From contig OZ247499.1 of NCBI GenBank assembly GCA_965233625.1, positions 1,488,001-1,552,000 of the forward strand: 64,000 nt of DNA, read 5' to 3'. The notes under the pieces were generated by a model that made no database searches, was not told where the DNA came from, and was given only the letters and a program-made list of their open reading frames with translations. Positions 55,802 through 64,000 of the stretch are shown piece after piece (position 1 is the stretch's first letter; each line of letters starts with the position of its first letter). A program made the translations under genes and the position numbers. The stretch comes from G965233625 sp965233625 (GTDB lineage: Bacteria > Planctomycetota > Planctomycetia > Pirellulales > Pirellulaceae).

Positions 55802-56063
55802 AAGCGGTCCTGTAATACGTGGAAAACAATAATCAGAAGATTGTTAAGAAACGGGATTCTAATTTCACGGGCGCGCTGCGGCAAGCATGTTGTCTGCGGC
55901 GCTAAGAGGGTGCGTTGAAATTCAACCCGCGCGGCGTTGTAACCGGCAGACGTTATCACAGACAGCTGCCCGGTAGCCTACCCACCGCAGCAGCCGGTTG
56001 CTACGATTTGGATTCGCAACTGAAGTCATTTGAAAATTACAAAGCCAATATTCCAAAGATTTA

Positions 56064-57182
56064 ATGATGAAGATGAAGGCGATTGCAGTTCATCCCGGTA
56101 AAGAAGGTAGCGTTCACCTTGCAGAACTCAGCAAGCCATCGCTTGCCGATGTGAAACCAGACCCGGAACGCGGCGTTCTGGTGCGGGTGCTAAAGGTGGG
56201 CGTCGATGCGACCGATCGCGAGATTAACGATGCGCTCTATGGCACGGCGCCGGAGGGATACGACTTCCTGGTGCTGGGGCACGAATGCTTTGGCATCGTC
56301 GAAGAAACCGGTAGTAAGGTCCGGCGCGTGAAGCCAGGCGACTATGTGACGGCCACCGTACGCCGGCCCGGCGGAAGTATCTACGACCAGATCGGTACGT
56401 ACGATATGACCAGCGAGGAAACTTATTACGAGCGTGGCATCAGTCTGCGGCATGGCTTTCTGACCGAATACTTTGTCGACGATGAAGAATACATCGTGAA
56501 GGTTCCGCAGGGTTTGAAGCATCTGCATGTGCTGATGGAGCCAATGAGCGTTGTCGCCAAAGCGGTGCAGCAGGCGTACGAGGTGCAACGCCGCATGCGT
56601 GTGTGGCGCCCGCAGGTGGCGTACGTACTCGGCGCCGGGCAGATCGGGCTGCTGGCAACAATGGTCTGCAAACTCCGGGGGCTGGACGTTTACACGCTGG
56701 CCCGCACCAAAGCGCCATCGCTGAAGGCGGAGATTACGGGGCAATACGACGCCACGTACGTATCCACCGCAGAGACGCCGATGGAGGAACTGGTCAAGCA
56801 GACGGGCAAGCCCGATCTGATTATCGATGCAACGGGCAGCAGCGCCGTGGCGTTCGATAGTATGAAGTCACTCAACCTCAACGGTGTGCTGGTGTGGACC
56901 AGCATCACCGGCGGTGCGCACGATACGCAGGTGCCTTCCGACAAGATCAATCTCGAATGGGTGCTGGGCAATAAACTGTTGCTGGGCACCGTCAACGCCA
57001 ACCGCGAACACTTTGAGTCTGGCATCCGTGATCTGGCGCTGGGCGAAATGATGTACCCCGGCGTGACGGAGCGCATTCTGACGACCCCCGTCGATGGCCT
57101 TGAGAATTACGACGAGCTGATCCGTCTGCTCGTGGAAGAAAAGTCAGCGCTGAAGGTCTATATGAACGTCGCCAGCGAGTAG
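56064..57182 (+). CDS. Glucose 1-dehydrogenase, haloarchaeal type
   Basis: A 372-residue medium-chain, zinc-dependent dehydrogenase. VGVDATDREI (Asp48) has Asp where most relatives have the catalytic zinc cysteine; LVLGHECFG gives His73 and Glu74; VLMEPMSVVAKAV gives the next ligand. VRRPGGSIYDQ and YYERGISLRHGFLTEYFVDD resemble the glucose dehydrogenase of Haloferax, which also uses Asp and lacks the structural-zinc lobe. The Rossmann motif is VLGAGQIGLLA. The reaction is D-glucose + NAD(P) to gluconolactone. It is divergently placed, about 260 bases from a sugar ABC operon, consistent with hexose import and oxidation. Confidence 0.85.
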   Translation: MMKMKAIAVHPGKEGSVHLAELSKPSLADVKPDPERGVLVRVLKVGVDATDREINDALYGTAPEGYDFLVLGHECFGIVEETGSKVRRVKPGDYVTATVRRPGGSIYDQIGTYDMTSEETYYERGISLRHGFLTEYFVDDEEYIVKVPQGLKHLHVLMEPMSVVAKAVQQAYEVQRRMRVWRPQVAYVLGAGQIGLLATMVCKLRGLDVYTLARTKAPSLKAEITGQYDATYVSTAETPMEELVKQTGKPDLIIDATGSSAVAFDSMKSLNLNGVLVWTSITGGAHDTQVPSDKINLEWVLGNKLLLGTVNANREHFESGIRDLALGEMMYPGVTERILTTPVDGLENYDELIRLLVEEKSALKVYMNVASE

Positions 57183-57360
57183 ATCGCTGACGGCTGGCCA
57201 GTGGGCGTGACTGCCGGGGCAGCGGGACATTCCACCGTGTTTCGCGAGGCTTGCTATTTGGGTTATATTCAAGCTGGCAGCGTTTTGGGAGGCGTTGCCA
57301 TTTGCTCTTTCTGCAGTGATTGCGCGCTGAGTGATGATCCGCTACGTTCAGGTGTCTGCA

Positions 57361-58866
57361 ATGCCAACCGATGACGATCAAGACGATGAATTCCTGCCTA
57401 AGGTGATCTCGCCTAAGCTGCGACGTGTGCTTCAGCAGTGCTATGACCACGCCATGCAGTTGATGTCCAAGGAAGGCTACAACCACGACTATGCGAGTAA
57501 GTCGCTGATTCAATGCGTGGTTGGCGATCCCGGCAACCATATGTATGTGAATGCGTTTCTGAACAATCTGCAAGCGAAGTACAAGAACAACAAAAAGGGC
57601 GCGACCTTCGGTTTTGGTGGCGGTGATAAACGCGGATTCAAGAAGGCGACCGGCGCCAAGGATTGGCACACCGTTCTTAAACTGGGACCGGCGCTGCTGG
57701 AGAAGAACCCCTGGGATGTGGCGGTGCTGCGGCCCATGGCGGACGCCTGCGAAGAATTCTTCTATAACGAAGTCGAACTGCGTTACCTGAAAAACGCACT
57801 GGATGCGAAGCCGAAAGACATTGATGTCAACCGGCACTGTGCGATGTCGCTGGCCCGGATGGCCCAGTTTGACCAGGCCATCGGCTGCTGGCGGCGGATC
57901 AGTGAGATCAAAAAGAACGACCCGGAGGCGAACGAGATGATCTCGAAGCTGACGGTCGACAAAACCAAAGCGGCCGGCGGCATCGAGTCCACGACCAGCC
58001 TGACGCCAGAACAGCGGGAACGCCTGAAGCGGCTGAAGCGGTATCAGGAAGCGCAGGCAGCAGCGGCAGCTGAGGAAGCTGAAGAGCAGCCGGCCGCAGC
58101 CGAACCCGCCAAGCGTTCCGAAATTCAACTGACGGAGCGGCAGAAGCTGGAACGGGAGATCAAAGAGTTTCCCGGCGAAGTGGAGAACTACTCCAAGCTG
58201 GGCGAACTACTGCTGGCTGAGAACCGGTTCACGGATGCCGAACGCGTGCTGCAGAAGGCTCTATCTGTGGGCGGCGCCGAACTGAAGATTCAGGAGCAGA
58301 TCGAAGATTGTCAGATGGCCCGCGCGGCGCATCAGGTGCAGATCGCCGAACAGCAGGTCGAGGCCAACAAGACCGAAGCTGGAAAGAAAGAGGCGCAGCG
58401 TCTGGCGGATCAGCTGCGGGCGGATCTGGTGCGGTGCGAACTGGGAATCTACGAGTCGCGTTCGATCCGCCATCCAGATGACTATCAGCTGAAATATCAG
58501 GTCGCCCGCAGGTTGCGGAAAATCGGCAACTATGCCGAAGCGATCAAACGGTTTAAGGAGATTTCCGACCAGCCAGAATTCGCCACCAAGGCCGCCGTTG
58601 AGAGCGGCGAGGCGTGGGAGCTTCTTAAACAATATCCCAAGGCAATTAAGAGTTATCAGCAGGCTATCGAAGTCGCAAACGAGAACAGTGAGCGGGACAA
58701 AGCCCGCAAAACCTATGCTATGTACCGCGCCGCCCTGCTGACAATGGTTGCATTGAAAGATAATGGGGCCGCAGAACAGATGTTCAGCGACCTGATGGAG
58801 TTTTCACCCGGGTATAAAGACACCGCTGCACGGCTGGACAAGCTCCGCAAAATCAGTGATAAATAG
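57361..58866 (+). CDS. TPR-containing protein, unknown role
   Basis: A 501-residue protein from ATG 57361 (MPTDDDQDDEF), with AGGTG 11 bases before it; an in-frame GTG lies at 57331. Residues about 80-200 and 260-490 hold tetratricopeptide-like helix pairs such as GPALLEKNPWDVAVLRPMADACEEF, NRHCAMSLARMAQFDQAIGCWRRISEI and SKLGELLLAENRFTDAERVLQKAL, with a Glu/Lys/Ala-rich coiled-coil-like stretch between. No signal peptide or enzyme motif is present. TPR proteins mediate assembly of complexes; the partner is unknown. It precedes rpsT by 45 bases on the same strand, so the two may be co-transcribed. Confidence 0.85.
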   Translation: MPTDDDQDDEFLPKVISPKLRRVLQQCYDHAMQLMSKEGYNHDYASKSLIQCVVGDPGNHMYVNAFLNNLQAKYKNNKKGATFGFGGGDKRGFKKATGAKDWHTVLKLGPALLEKNPWDVAVLRPMADACEEFFYNEVELRYLKNALDAKPKDIDVNRHCAMSLARMAQFDQAIGCWRRISEIKKNDPEANEMISKLTVDKTKAAGGIESTTSLTPEQRERLKRLKRYQEAQAAAAAEEAEEQPAAAEPAKRSEIQLTERQKLEREIKEFPGEVENYSKLGELLLAENRFTDAERVLQKALSVGGAELKIQEQIEDCQMARAAHQVQIAEQQVEANKTEAGKKEAQRLADQLRADLVRCELGIYESRSIRHPDDYQLKYQVARRLRKIGNYAEAIKRFKEISDQPEFATKAAVESGEAWELLKQYPKAIKSYQQAIEVANENSERDKARKTYAMYRAALLTMVALKDNGAAEQMFSDLMEFSPGYKDTAARLDKLRKISDK

Positions 58867-58911
58867 AGGTTTACGTTTCCCAAATACCGGACTGGCAACA
58901 CCTTATCCACT

Positions 58912-59193
58912 ATGCCCAATACTAAGAGCGCGAAGAAACGTCTTCGTCAGAATTTTGCGCGTCGCGACGCTAACCGTGCAGTCAAATCGGCCATGCGCAC
59001 CCGGATCCGCAAGGTTCGTGAAGCAGTAGACGCCAACAACATCGAAGAAGCGGAAGAATTGTTCAAAGCTGCCGCCCGTTCACTGGACCGCGCTGGCGCC
59101 AAGAACATCATTCACCGCAATGCCGCCGCACGCACCAAAAGCCGGCTGTCGAAGCTGATTCTCAAGGCGAAACAGCCCGCTGCCGCAGAGTAA
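58912..59193 (+). CDS. rpsT: Ribosomal protein S20
   Basis: A 93-residue, strongly basic protein that binds 16S rRNA early in 30S assembly. MPNTKSAKKRLRQNFARRDANRAVKSAMRT is the classic S20 opening, and NIIHRNAAARTKSRLSKLI the C-terminal helix. Length is normal (about 85-95). The gene is followed by a strong inverted repeat at 59228-59258 that probably ends its transcript. A TPR-protein gene lies just upstream and fur follows downstream. Confidence 0.97.
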   Translation: MPNTKSAKKRLRQNFARRDANRAVKSAMRTRIRKVREAVDANNIEEAEELFKAAARSLDRAGAKNIIHRNAAARTKSRLSKLILKAKQPAAAE

Positions 59194-59227
59194 CGCTTCC
59201 CGGCCGGCACTTTGAAGCTTTCCATCG

Positions 59228-59258
59228 CGACCAGAGGAGGTTTGCACCACTCTGGTCG
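59228..59258 (+). terminator. Hairpin downstream of rpsT
   Basis: A perfect nine-base inverted repeat (CGACCAGAG at 59228-59236 and CTCTGGTCG at 59250-59258) with a 13-base loop lies 34 bases after the rpsT stop. There is no following T-run, so it is either a non-canonical terminator or an mRNA 3'-end stabiliser. Confidence 0.5.
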
Positions 59259-59420
59259 TTGAGTATAGGCTTAAGTATCTGGGAGCGTAGAGCTTACGCT
59301 ACCTTCGCTGCCGCGCGCACGGTGGCGTCCGGGATGCCAGTTACTGATGGAGCAGGGCATTGAGGAACCATCTTAGCGTTACCCCTTTTCTCTTCTCTCG
59401 TCGCATTTTGGCTGGTTGTC

Positions 59421-59960
59421 ATGCACAAAAAAGAAAACGCTACGCCCGGCGCCAACGGTAACCACCAGGAATCTCTGGGCAGTGTCGAAGTCTCGCTGAC
59501 ACCTCAGCAACGGTTCGAGGAGTTTCTCCAGAGCCGGGGCAAGCGGAACACAGATCAGCGGCGCGCGCTGGTGGACCACGTGTTCAGCCGTCACGAGCAT
59601 TTCGATGCCGATGCCCTCCTGGACGATATGCCCCGCAAAGGCGAAGACGGCTATGTCAGCCGCCCAACGGTCTACCGCGCGCTGGCGGAATTTGTTGAGG
59701 CGGGGCTGCTGCGCGAATTTGAACTGGATGGCCGCAAGGTCTACGAACACGACTATGGCTATCCGGCGCACGACCATCTTTACTGCACCGAATGCCGGAA
59801 GCTGATCGAGTTTCAGTCGGAAGAAATCGCCGCGATCCGCGACGCAGTCGCCCGGCTGAATAAATTCCGCGCGACAGATCATCGCTTCATCATCAACGGC
59901 GTCTGCTTCGATTGCAGCCGGGCCAAGAGCCGCGAACGGCGCCAATTGAACCGCATTTAG
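59421..59960 (+). CDS. fur: Fur-family metal-responsive regulator
   Basis: A 179-residue repressor. After an N-terminal extension (about 30 residues, polar), the winged-helix DNA-binding domain has RGKRNTDQRRALVDHVFSRHEHFDADALLDDM and SRPTVYRALAEFVEAGLLRE. The dimerisation domain carries the metal-binding HDHLYCTECRKLIEF and, near the C-terminus, a second CFDC, giving two CxxC pairs for structural zinc. The sequence fits Fur itself more than Zur or PerR, but no target box was located to prove it. It likely controls iron uptake genes. It follows rpsT on the same strand but beyond the hairpin, so it should have its own promoter. Confidence 0.88.
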   Translation: MHKKENATPGANGNHQESLGSVEVSLTPQQRFEEFLQSRGKRNTDQRRALVDHVFSRHEHFDADALLDDMPRKGEDGYVSRPTVYRALAEFVEAGLLREFELDGRKVYEHDYGYPAHDHLYCTECRKLIEFQSEEIAAIRDAVARLNKFRATDHRFIINGVCFDCSRAKSRERRQLNRI

Positions 59961-60014
59961 CGTACGCATCGCCGCGTTCCTATCGCGCCCGGCCAGCGCT
60001 ATTGCAGCGATTCA

Positions 60015-60380
60015 TTACTTCCTGCCAAGCGGAAAATACACCGAGTGTGCGGAATCAGGCAGTAATTCCACCGCATTGCCGTCTTGTTTAGACACCAAAT
60101 ACAAGAGAAACGGTGGGGGTTCGACGATTCCATCTGCGGGCTGATAAGCAACTGAAACCACATACTGGTGTGATTCTTCAGTGACGATGTTTACGCCCTC
60201 TAATAGACATTCAGGGTAAGACTCTGCGAATGCCTCTTTGACAACACTTTTTATGTGGGTGTTGACGCACGACGGATTAAAAATCCACCCAAAGAAACAG
60301 TGGAAAAATAGGTCGATGCCAAAAAAGACAAATTCGCAGACCAGTTCCCCAACCATTCGGCGCGTCCGTTGAGCGTACAC
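60015..60380 (-). CDS. Hypothetical protein, locally AT-richer
   Basis: A 121-residue open frame with unclear status. The N-terminus is hydrophobic and aromatic (LVCEFVFFGIDLFFHCFFGWIF), the rest has an alpha/beta look (SVVKEAFAESYPECLLEGVNIVTEESHQYVVSVAYQP) and ends with FPLGRK. A second start at 60356 (MVGEL) is possible. Its base composition is noticeably more AT-rich than its neighbours, which might mark a recently acquired piece. It converges on fur, with a 54-base gap, and is divergent from the DUF3859-like gene. I do not recognise a family. Confidence 0.45.
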   Translation of the reverse strand: MYAQRTRRMVGELVCEFVFFGIDLFFHCFFGWIFNPSCVNTHIKSVVKEAFAESYPECLLEGVNIVTEESHQYVVSVAYQPADGIVEPPPFLLYLVSKQDGNAVELLPDSAHSVYFPLGRK

Positions 60381-60469
60381 CCACTACCACACGGTGGACT
60401 ATGCTGTATTCGACCCGACGCCAGCTTTCTTAAGTGTGATTCGTTTCAATCGCTCCCACCCCGCTGAAA

Positions 60470-60865
60470 ATGGCTAACCGCAAACCGAAGATACGCATGC
60501 GGACCTATGGCATCTACGATGGCTGGAATGCCTCTTCGCGGAAGTTGCCCAAAATACGCGAGGTCACGACCAGGATTCCGGCGCGGGTTGATATTGAATT
60601 CGGATTCATCATTAACATCACCGGGGCGAAGAATCAGGAACTCGATTTCTGCATCAACCATCCAGGCATCCGTGATGCAGAGGGCAACGTGCGGGCGCCG
60701 TTTGACGGCAGCGTTTATGTGAAAACTAACGACTGGGACTTCTATCTGGGCGACACGATCTGGCTGCCCATCGCTGACAAACTTGGACCGTGGGAGATGA
60801 CGGTGGACCTTGGTGGGCAGACAATTGCCAGTAAAACGTTTGAAGTGTTCGAGCCGGATGCCTAG
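60470..60865 (+). CDS. DUF3859-like small protein
   Basis: A 131-residue protein with an immunoglobulin-like beta-sandwich look. It has MRTYGIYDGWNAS near residue 10, then TRIPARVDIEFGFIINITG and DFCINHPGIRDAEGN, then DTIWLPIADKLGPWEMTVDLGGQTIASKTFEVFEP. The TYGIYDG start, the IPA/FGF strand and the HPG turn are the pattern I associate with DUF3859. No signal peptide is evident, so it may be cytosolic. It lies between the hypothetical minus-strand gene and the DUF1592 gene, alone in its transcript as far as seen. Function of the family is unknown. Confidence 0.7.
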   Translation: MANRKPKIRMRTYGIYDGWNASSRKLPKIREVTTRIPARVDIEFGFIINITGAKNQELDFCINHPGIRDAEGNVRAPFDGSVYVKTNDWDFYLGDTIWLPIADKLGPWEMTVDLGGQTIASKTFEVFEPDA

Positions 60866-61043
60866 CTACGCTCGCCCCATCTGGCAGTGCATGGCGGGAT
60901 GATAGTGGTTACACTAGAGAAGGTGACGCTAACCCACCTTACGCGTAGCTGCGGTCCAATAGTTCACCCTGCCGGAAACTCCCCCCCTCCGGGCCGCCGC
61001 TGAGTATTGCTTTGCATCAAGCGATTTTTCCACGAGACTCTTT

Positions 61044-63467
61044 ATGCGGAATTTGAATGGCCCCTGCCAGTTACCCGCCGCGGTCCTGGTCTTTTTCATT
61101 GCAACGCTGACCAGCCAACCAGCCACAGCGGCGGAAGATTTCGGGCGGGTCGTCGGGCCGTTTATTCAAAAGCACTGCATCGCCTGCCATAACGCCGATA
61201 AGCAGGAAGGCGACTTCCGGCTGGATACGCTTTCGCACGATGTGGGTTCAAAGGATACATCGCTGTGGGCGGAAGTTCGCGAACGGATCAGCGCCGGAGA
61301 AATGCCGCCTGAAGATGTAAAAAACCGGCCGACCGCGGCGCAGGGTGCAGCCGTGGTGGAGTGGCTGACCGCAGCCATCACGGCAGGCGAAGTCAAGCGG
61401 ATGGCGCAGCGTTCGCGCGTGTCTTTTCACCGCCTGAGCCGGGATGAATACGTTAACTCAATTTACGATCTGCTGGGGGTTCACTACGACGCCGCTGATC
61501 CGGGCGGACTGAGCGAAGACCCAAATTGGCACGGCTTTCAGCGCATTGGCTCCGTTCTTTCGCTGTCGCCGGCACACATTGAAAAGTACTTCCAGGCCGC
61601 TGAGACGGTTCTGGACGAGGCGTATCCTGACAAACCGGTTGAGCCACTGGACCTGCTCAAGCCAGCCGTGCCGCCTAACACCGTCCGCGAACCGTACCGC
61701 ACCACGCTGGAAGAGGAGGGGCTGCTGGATAAGGTGCGGTTCGACCTGTGGCCGCAAGATAAGCACCGTTACGCCAACCCTGGCCGGCTGACGGCGCCGG
61801 GAGTTTACGAAGTCAGCATTCAACTCAGCGGTTTGAAGCCCGCAGCGGGCAGAGCGCCCCGGCTGAAGGTTTACCATTCCAAATTAGACCGCGTGCTATT
61901 TCAGCAGGATGTCGTCGCGCCGGAGGGCAAGCCTGTGGTGGTGACGTTCCGCACCCATTTGCCGGCGGGCAGCCAGCAGATTCTGCTCGTTAACGATGTC
62001 CCTGGTCCTTCGAATCTGCCCCGGTCGGGGCGGCATGGCAACGCGCCGTTCGTAAGCATCAAGCGTGGCCGGATACCCTGGCAGTTAAAGCTGACGGACG
62101 AAGAAGGAAACGCTTTGTATCCGTTTCTGATTCTGGATTGGGCCAAGTGGAAGGGGCCGCTGGTTTCGCCGCGTGAACAGCAGTTGCGCGATGACTACAT
62201 GCCCGAAGATACCGACGATGATACGCAGGTGCGCGAAGGGCTTTCCCGCATGGCGACCCGTGCGTTCCGCCGCCCGCTTTTTGAAGGCGAGATTGAGAAG
62301 TACATGCAGATCGTGCAGAGCGAACGTGCCGCTGGCGCTGAATCACGCTCCGCCGTCAAAACGGCGATGCTTGCGATTCTGTGCTCCAAAAGCTTTCTGT
62401 TTGTTGTTGAAGGCAACGAAAAAGAAGACCGGCATACGCTTAGCGACTGGGAACTCGCCACACGGCTTTCGTACTTCCTATGGAGCAGCATGCCGGACGA
62501 GGAGCTTTTTCAACTAGCCGCCAAGGGCGAGCTGCATCAGGAAGAGGTGCTCCGCAAACAAGTTGCCCGCATGCTGGCGGCGCCGGCGGCAGCGCGGTTT
62601 AAGAATTCGTTTCCGGCACAGTGGCTGCGACTTGAAAAAGTGGGCATGTTTCCGCCCGATGCAAAGCTATATCCAGAATACGACACCCATCTGGAAGAAA
62701 GCATGAAGGGCGAGCCGCCCGCATTCTTCACCGAAGTGCTGGATAAGAATCTCAGCATTGCCGAGTTTCTCGAGTCGGACTGGACGATGGTGAACCCGCG
62801 GCTGGCGTCCTTCTACGGAATCGAAGGTGTTTCGGCCGATGCTTTTCAGAAGGTGAAGCTAACGCCGGAACATCATCGGGGCGGATTGCTGACGCAGGCT
62901 GCGGTGCTGTCGCTGACCTCAGACGGCACTCGGCACCGGCCCGTGCATCGCGGCGTCTGGCTCTCGGAATCGATCTTCGGGAAGTCGCCGCCACCGCCGC
63001 CTGCGAACGTCGATCCGATTGAACCGAATCCGCCCACGCAGCCGAAAGCCACCATCCGCATGAAACTTGCCGCGCATCAGCAGCACGCGCAATGTGCGGC
63101 GTGTCATCGTAAAATTGATCCGCTGGGTTTCGCGTTTGAAAATTACAATGCGATTGGCAAATACCGCACGCACGAGCGCGTCGCCAATGGTTCGGGCGCC
63201 GACCCGGCGGTTGACGCCAGCGGTGAATTACCAGGTGGAAAATCCTTTGCCGGCGCCCGTGAGTTCAAACAACTGCTGGCAGCCGACATCGATGCGTTTA
63301 ATCACACGCTGACGAAGAAGCTGGCAACCTATGCGCTGCGGCGGGTCATGACTTTTGAAGATGAGGAAGAGCTGCAGGCCATCGCAAATGCGGGCAAAGC
63401 AGATGGTTACCGGTTGCGGGACATTGTCGAGAACCTTGTCCTTTCTGGCCTGTTTCAGCAGCGGTAG
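61044..63467 (+). CDS. Secreted PSD1/DUF1592-family cytochrome c-type protein
   Basis: An 807-residue planctomycete surface/periplasmic protein. A signal peptide (about 1-30, ending ATAA) precedes a cytochrome c-like domain with CIACH (Cys45, Cys48, His49) that should bind haem. DUF1587 follows (VSFHRLSRDEYVNSIYDLLGV, about 125-190), a beta-sandwich region, then DUF1595/DUF1592 (RMATRAFRRPLFEGEIEKYMQIV, and WELATRLSYFLWSSMPDEEL near 475) and DUF1588/DUF1585 (GGLLTQAAVLSLTSDGTRHRPVHRGVWL, about 615) with a second CAACH (about 690) before KIDPLGFAFENYNAIGKYR. These proteins occur with DUF1552 partners, as here 56 bases downstream, and are linked by genomics to carbohydrate or redox functions not yet demonstrated. 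Confidence 0.92.
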   Translation: MRNLNGPCQLPAAVLVFFIATLTSQPATAAEDFGRVVGPFIQKHCIACHNADKQEGDFRLDTLSHDVGSKDTSLWAEVRERISAGEMPPEDVKNRPTAAQGAAVVEWLTAAITAGEVKRMAQRSRVSFHRLSRDEYVNSIYDLLGVHYDAADPGGLSEDPNWHGFQRIGSVLSLSPAHIEKYFQAAETVLDEAYPDKPVEPLDLLKPAVPPNTVREPYRTTLEEEGLLDKVRFDLWPQDKHRYANPGRLTAPGVYEVSIQLSGLKPAAGRAPRLKVYHSKLDRVLFQQDVVAPEGKPVVVTFRTHLPAGSQQILLVNDVPGPSNLPRSGRHGNAPFVSIKRGRIPWQLKLTDEEGNALYPFLILDWAKWKGPLVSPREQQLRDDYMPEDTDDDTQVREGLSRMATRAFRRPLFEGEIEKYMQIVQSERAAGAESRSAVKTAMLAILCSKSFLFVVEGNEKEDRHTLSDWELATRLSYFLWSSMPDEELFQLAAKGELHQEEVLRKQVARMLAAPAAARFKNSFPAQWLRLEKVGMFPPDAKLYPEYDTHLEESMKGEPPAFFTEVLDKNLSIAEFLESDWTMVNPRLASFYGIEGVSADAFQKVKLTPEHHRGGLLTQAAVLSLTSDGTRHRPVHRGVWLSESIFGKSPPPPPANVDPIEPNPPTQPKATIRMKLAAHQQHAQCAACHRKIDPLGFAFENYNAIGKYRTHERVANGSGADPAVDASGELPGGKSFAGAREFKQLLAADIDAFNHTLTKKLATYALRRVMTFEDEEELQAIANAGKADGYRLRDIVENLVLSGLFQQR

Positions 63468-63523
63468 ACGCAGCGAGAATTTAACTCGAACATCATTTTG
63501 AACGGATAACCCGGGGAACACTG

Positions 63524-64000
63524 ATGGGTAACTTTAATTCGCAGAACTGGTTATTGAGCCGCCGGCATTTTCTCCGTGGCGCCGGCGCGGCCATCGCGCT
63601 GCCGATGCTCAACTGCATGCGCCCGCTCCGCGCGGCGGAAGAAGCTGCGAAGCCCGCCAAACGAAGCGTCTTCATCTATGTTCCCAACGGCGTGAAAACG
63701 CTGACCTGGCAGATTCAAAAGGCCGGTCGCGACTACGAACTGACGGCGCCGATGAAATCGCTGGCGCATCATCGCGCGGACATCACGCCGATCAGCGGAT
63801 TGCATCATCCGGACGTGTTAGGTAAGCATCACAACTGCGACAAAGTCTGGCTGACCGGCGCCAACGTGCCCGCAGACGGCGGTCCTTTCCGCAATTCGAT
63901 TTCCGCGGATCAGTTGATGGCCGGCGTCCAGACGCAGACACGGTTCGCATCGGTTGAGATCGCCATCACCGGCGGTTCGCTGGCGTGGTCCAACGAAGGG
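63524..64000 (+). CDS. DUF1552 protein with Tat signal, N-terminal part (runs off right end)
   Basis: The first 159 residues of a gene that continues beyond the window. The start MGNFNSQNWLLSRRHFLRGAGAAIALPML is a twin-arginine signal (SRRHFLRG), so it is exported folded. The following VFIYVPNGVKTLTWQ, LAHHRADITPISGLHHPDVLGKHHNCDKVWLTGA and SADQLMAGVQTQTRF match DUF1552, the regular partner of DUF1592 proteins in planctomycetes; the gene begins 56 bases after the DUF1592 gene and is clearly in the same operon. A proposed metal site in the family would include the clustered histidines seen in this part. Function undetermined. Confidence 0.92.
   Translation, partial: MGNFNSQNWLLSRRHFLRGAGAAIALPMLNCMRPLRAAEEAAKPAKRSVFIYVPNGVKTLTWQIQKAGRDYELTAPMKSLAHHRADITPISGLHHPDVLGKHHNCDKVWLTGANVPADGGPFRNSISADQLMAGVQTQTRFASVEIAITGGSLAWSNEG

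Noticed and set aside
56992..58128. 378-residue minus-strand frame opposite the glucose dehydrogenase end and TPR gene
   Set aside because: It spans two real genes and the space between, and its composition (Cys-, Arg- and Phe-rich) is that of a shadow frame.

Overview
The window looks like chromosomal DNA of a planctomycete (phylum Planctomycetota). The markers are a PSD1/DUF1592-type c-type cytochrome protein followed by a DUF1552 protein, two formylglycine sulfatases, a Tat-exported Gfo/Idh/MocA oxidoreductase, a DUF1080 protein, a TIGR02996-plus-LRR protein, a caspase/Sel1 protein and planctomycete-type ECF sigma factors. The sequence is moderately GC-rich and densely coded, with no rRNA, tRNA, CRISPR array, insertion sequence or phage gene that I could recognise.

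Layout. 1-397: tail of an RND/MMPL transporter. 536-11086: a giant iterative synthase (reductase, KS, chain-length-factor-like KS, AT, four ACPs, KR, DH) followed by a FabL-like enoyl reductase. 11179-20213: a small unknown protein, galE, a three-gene secreted/periplasmic carbohydrate block (Gfo/Idh/MocA, sulfatase, PQQ propeller) on the minus strand, a DUF1080 protein, DNA photolyase and a membrane zinc peptidase. 20252-32002: ftsK, a second sulfatase, an ECF sigma factor, an FHA protein, hypothetical proteins, a TIGR02996/LRR protein, leuC-leuD and a secreted unknown. 32507-43661: a second megasynthase locus of two genes (two nitronate-monooxygenase-like barrels, KS, AT, ACP, KR; then AT, DH, PPTase-like domain). 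43702-51688: caspase-PDZ-Sel1 protein, M20 peptidase, small proteins, an ExbD protein, and a sigma/anti-sigma/secreted coiled-coil operon. 51728-57182: a three-gene sugar ABC importer on the minus strand, divergent from an archaeal-type glucose dehydrogenase. 57361-64000: TPR protein, rpsT, fur, two small proteins, then the DUF1592 and DUF1552 pair, the latter running off the end.

The two megasynthase loci are the most interesting content. Together they hold the enzyme types of a PUFA-synthase-like (Pfa-like) secondary lipid machine: KS, a Cys-less KS, ATs, five ACP domains, two KRs, two DH regions, two kinds of enoyl reductase and a degenerate PPTase-like domain. They are arranged in unusual fusions and split by about 21 kb of unrelated genes. 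The product is not deducible from sequence; an N-terminal thioester-reductase domain suggests reductive release to an aldehyde or alcohol.

The sugar importer and glucose dehydrogenase form a second functional unit (uptake and oxidation of a hexose, inferred). The sulfatases, DUF1080, Gfo/Idh/MocA and DUF1592/DUF1552 genes fit the degradation of sulfated or complex polysaccharide typical of the phylum. At the DNA level the palindrome GGCGCC is strikingly frequent, in all reading phases, which recalls highly iterated palindromes of other bacteria.
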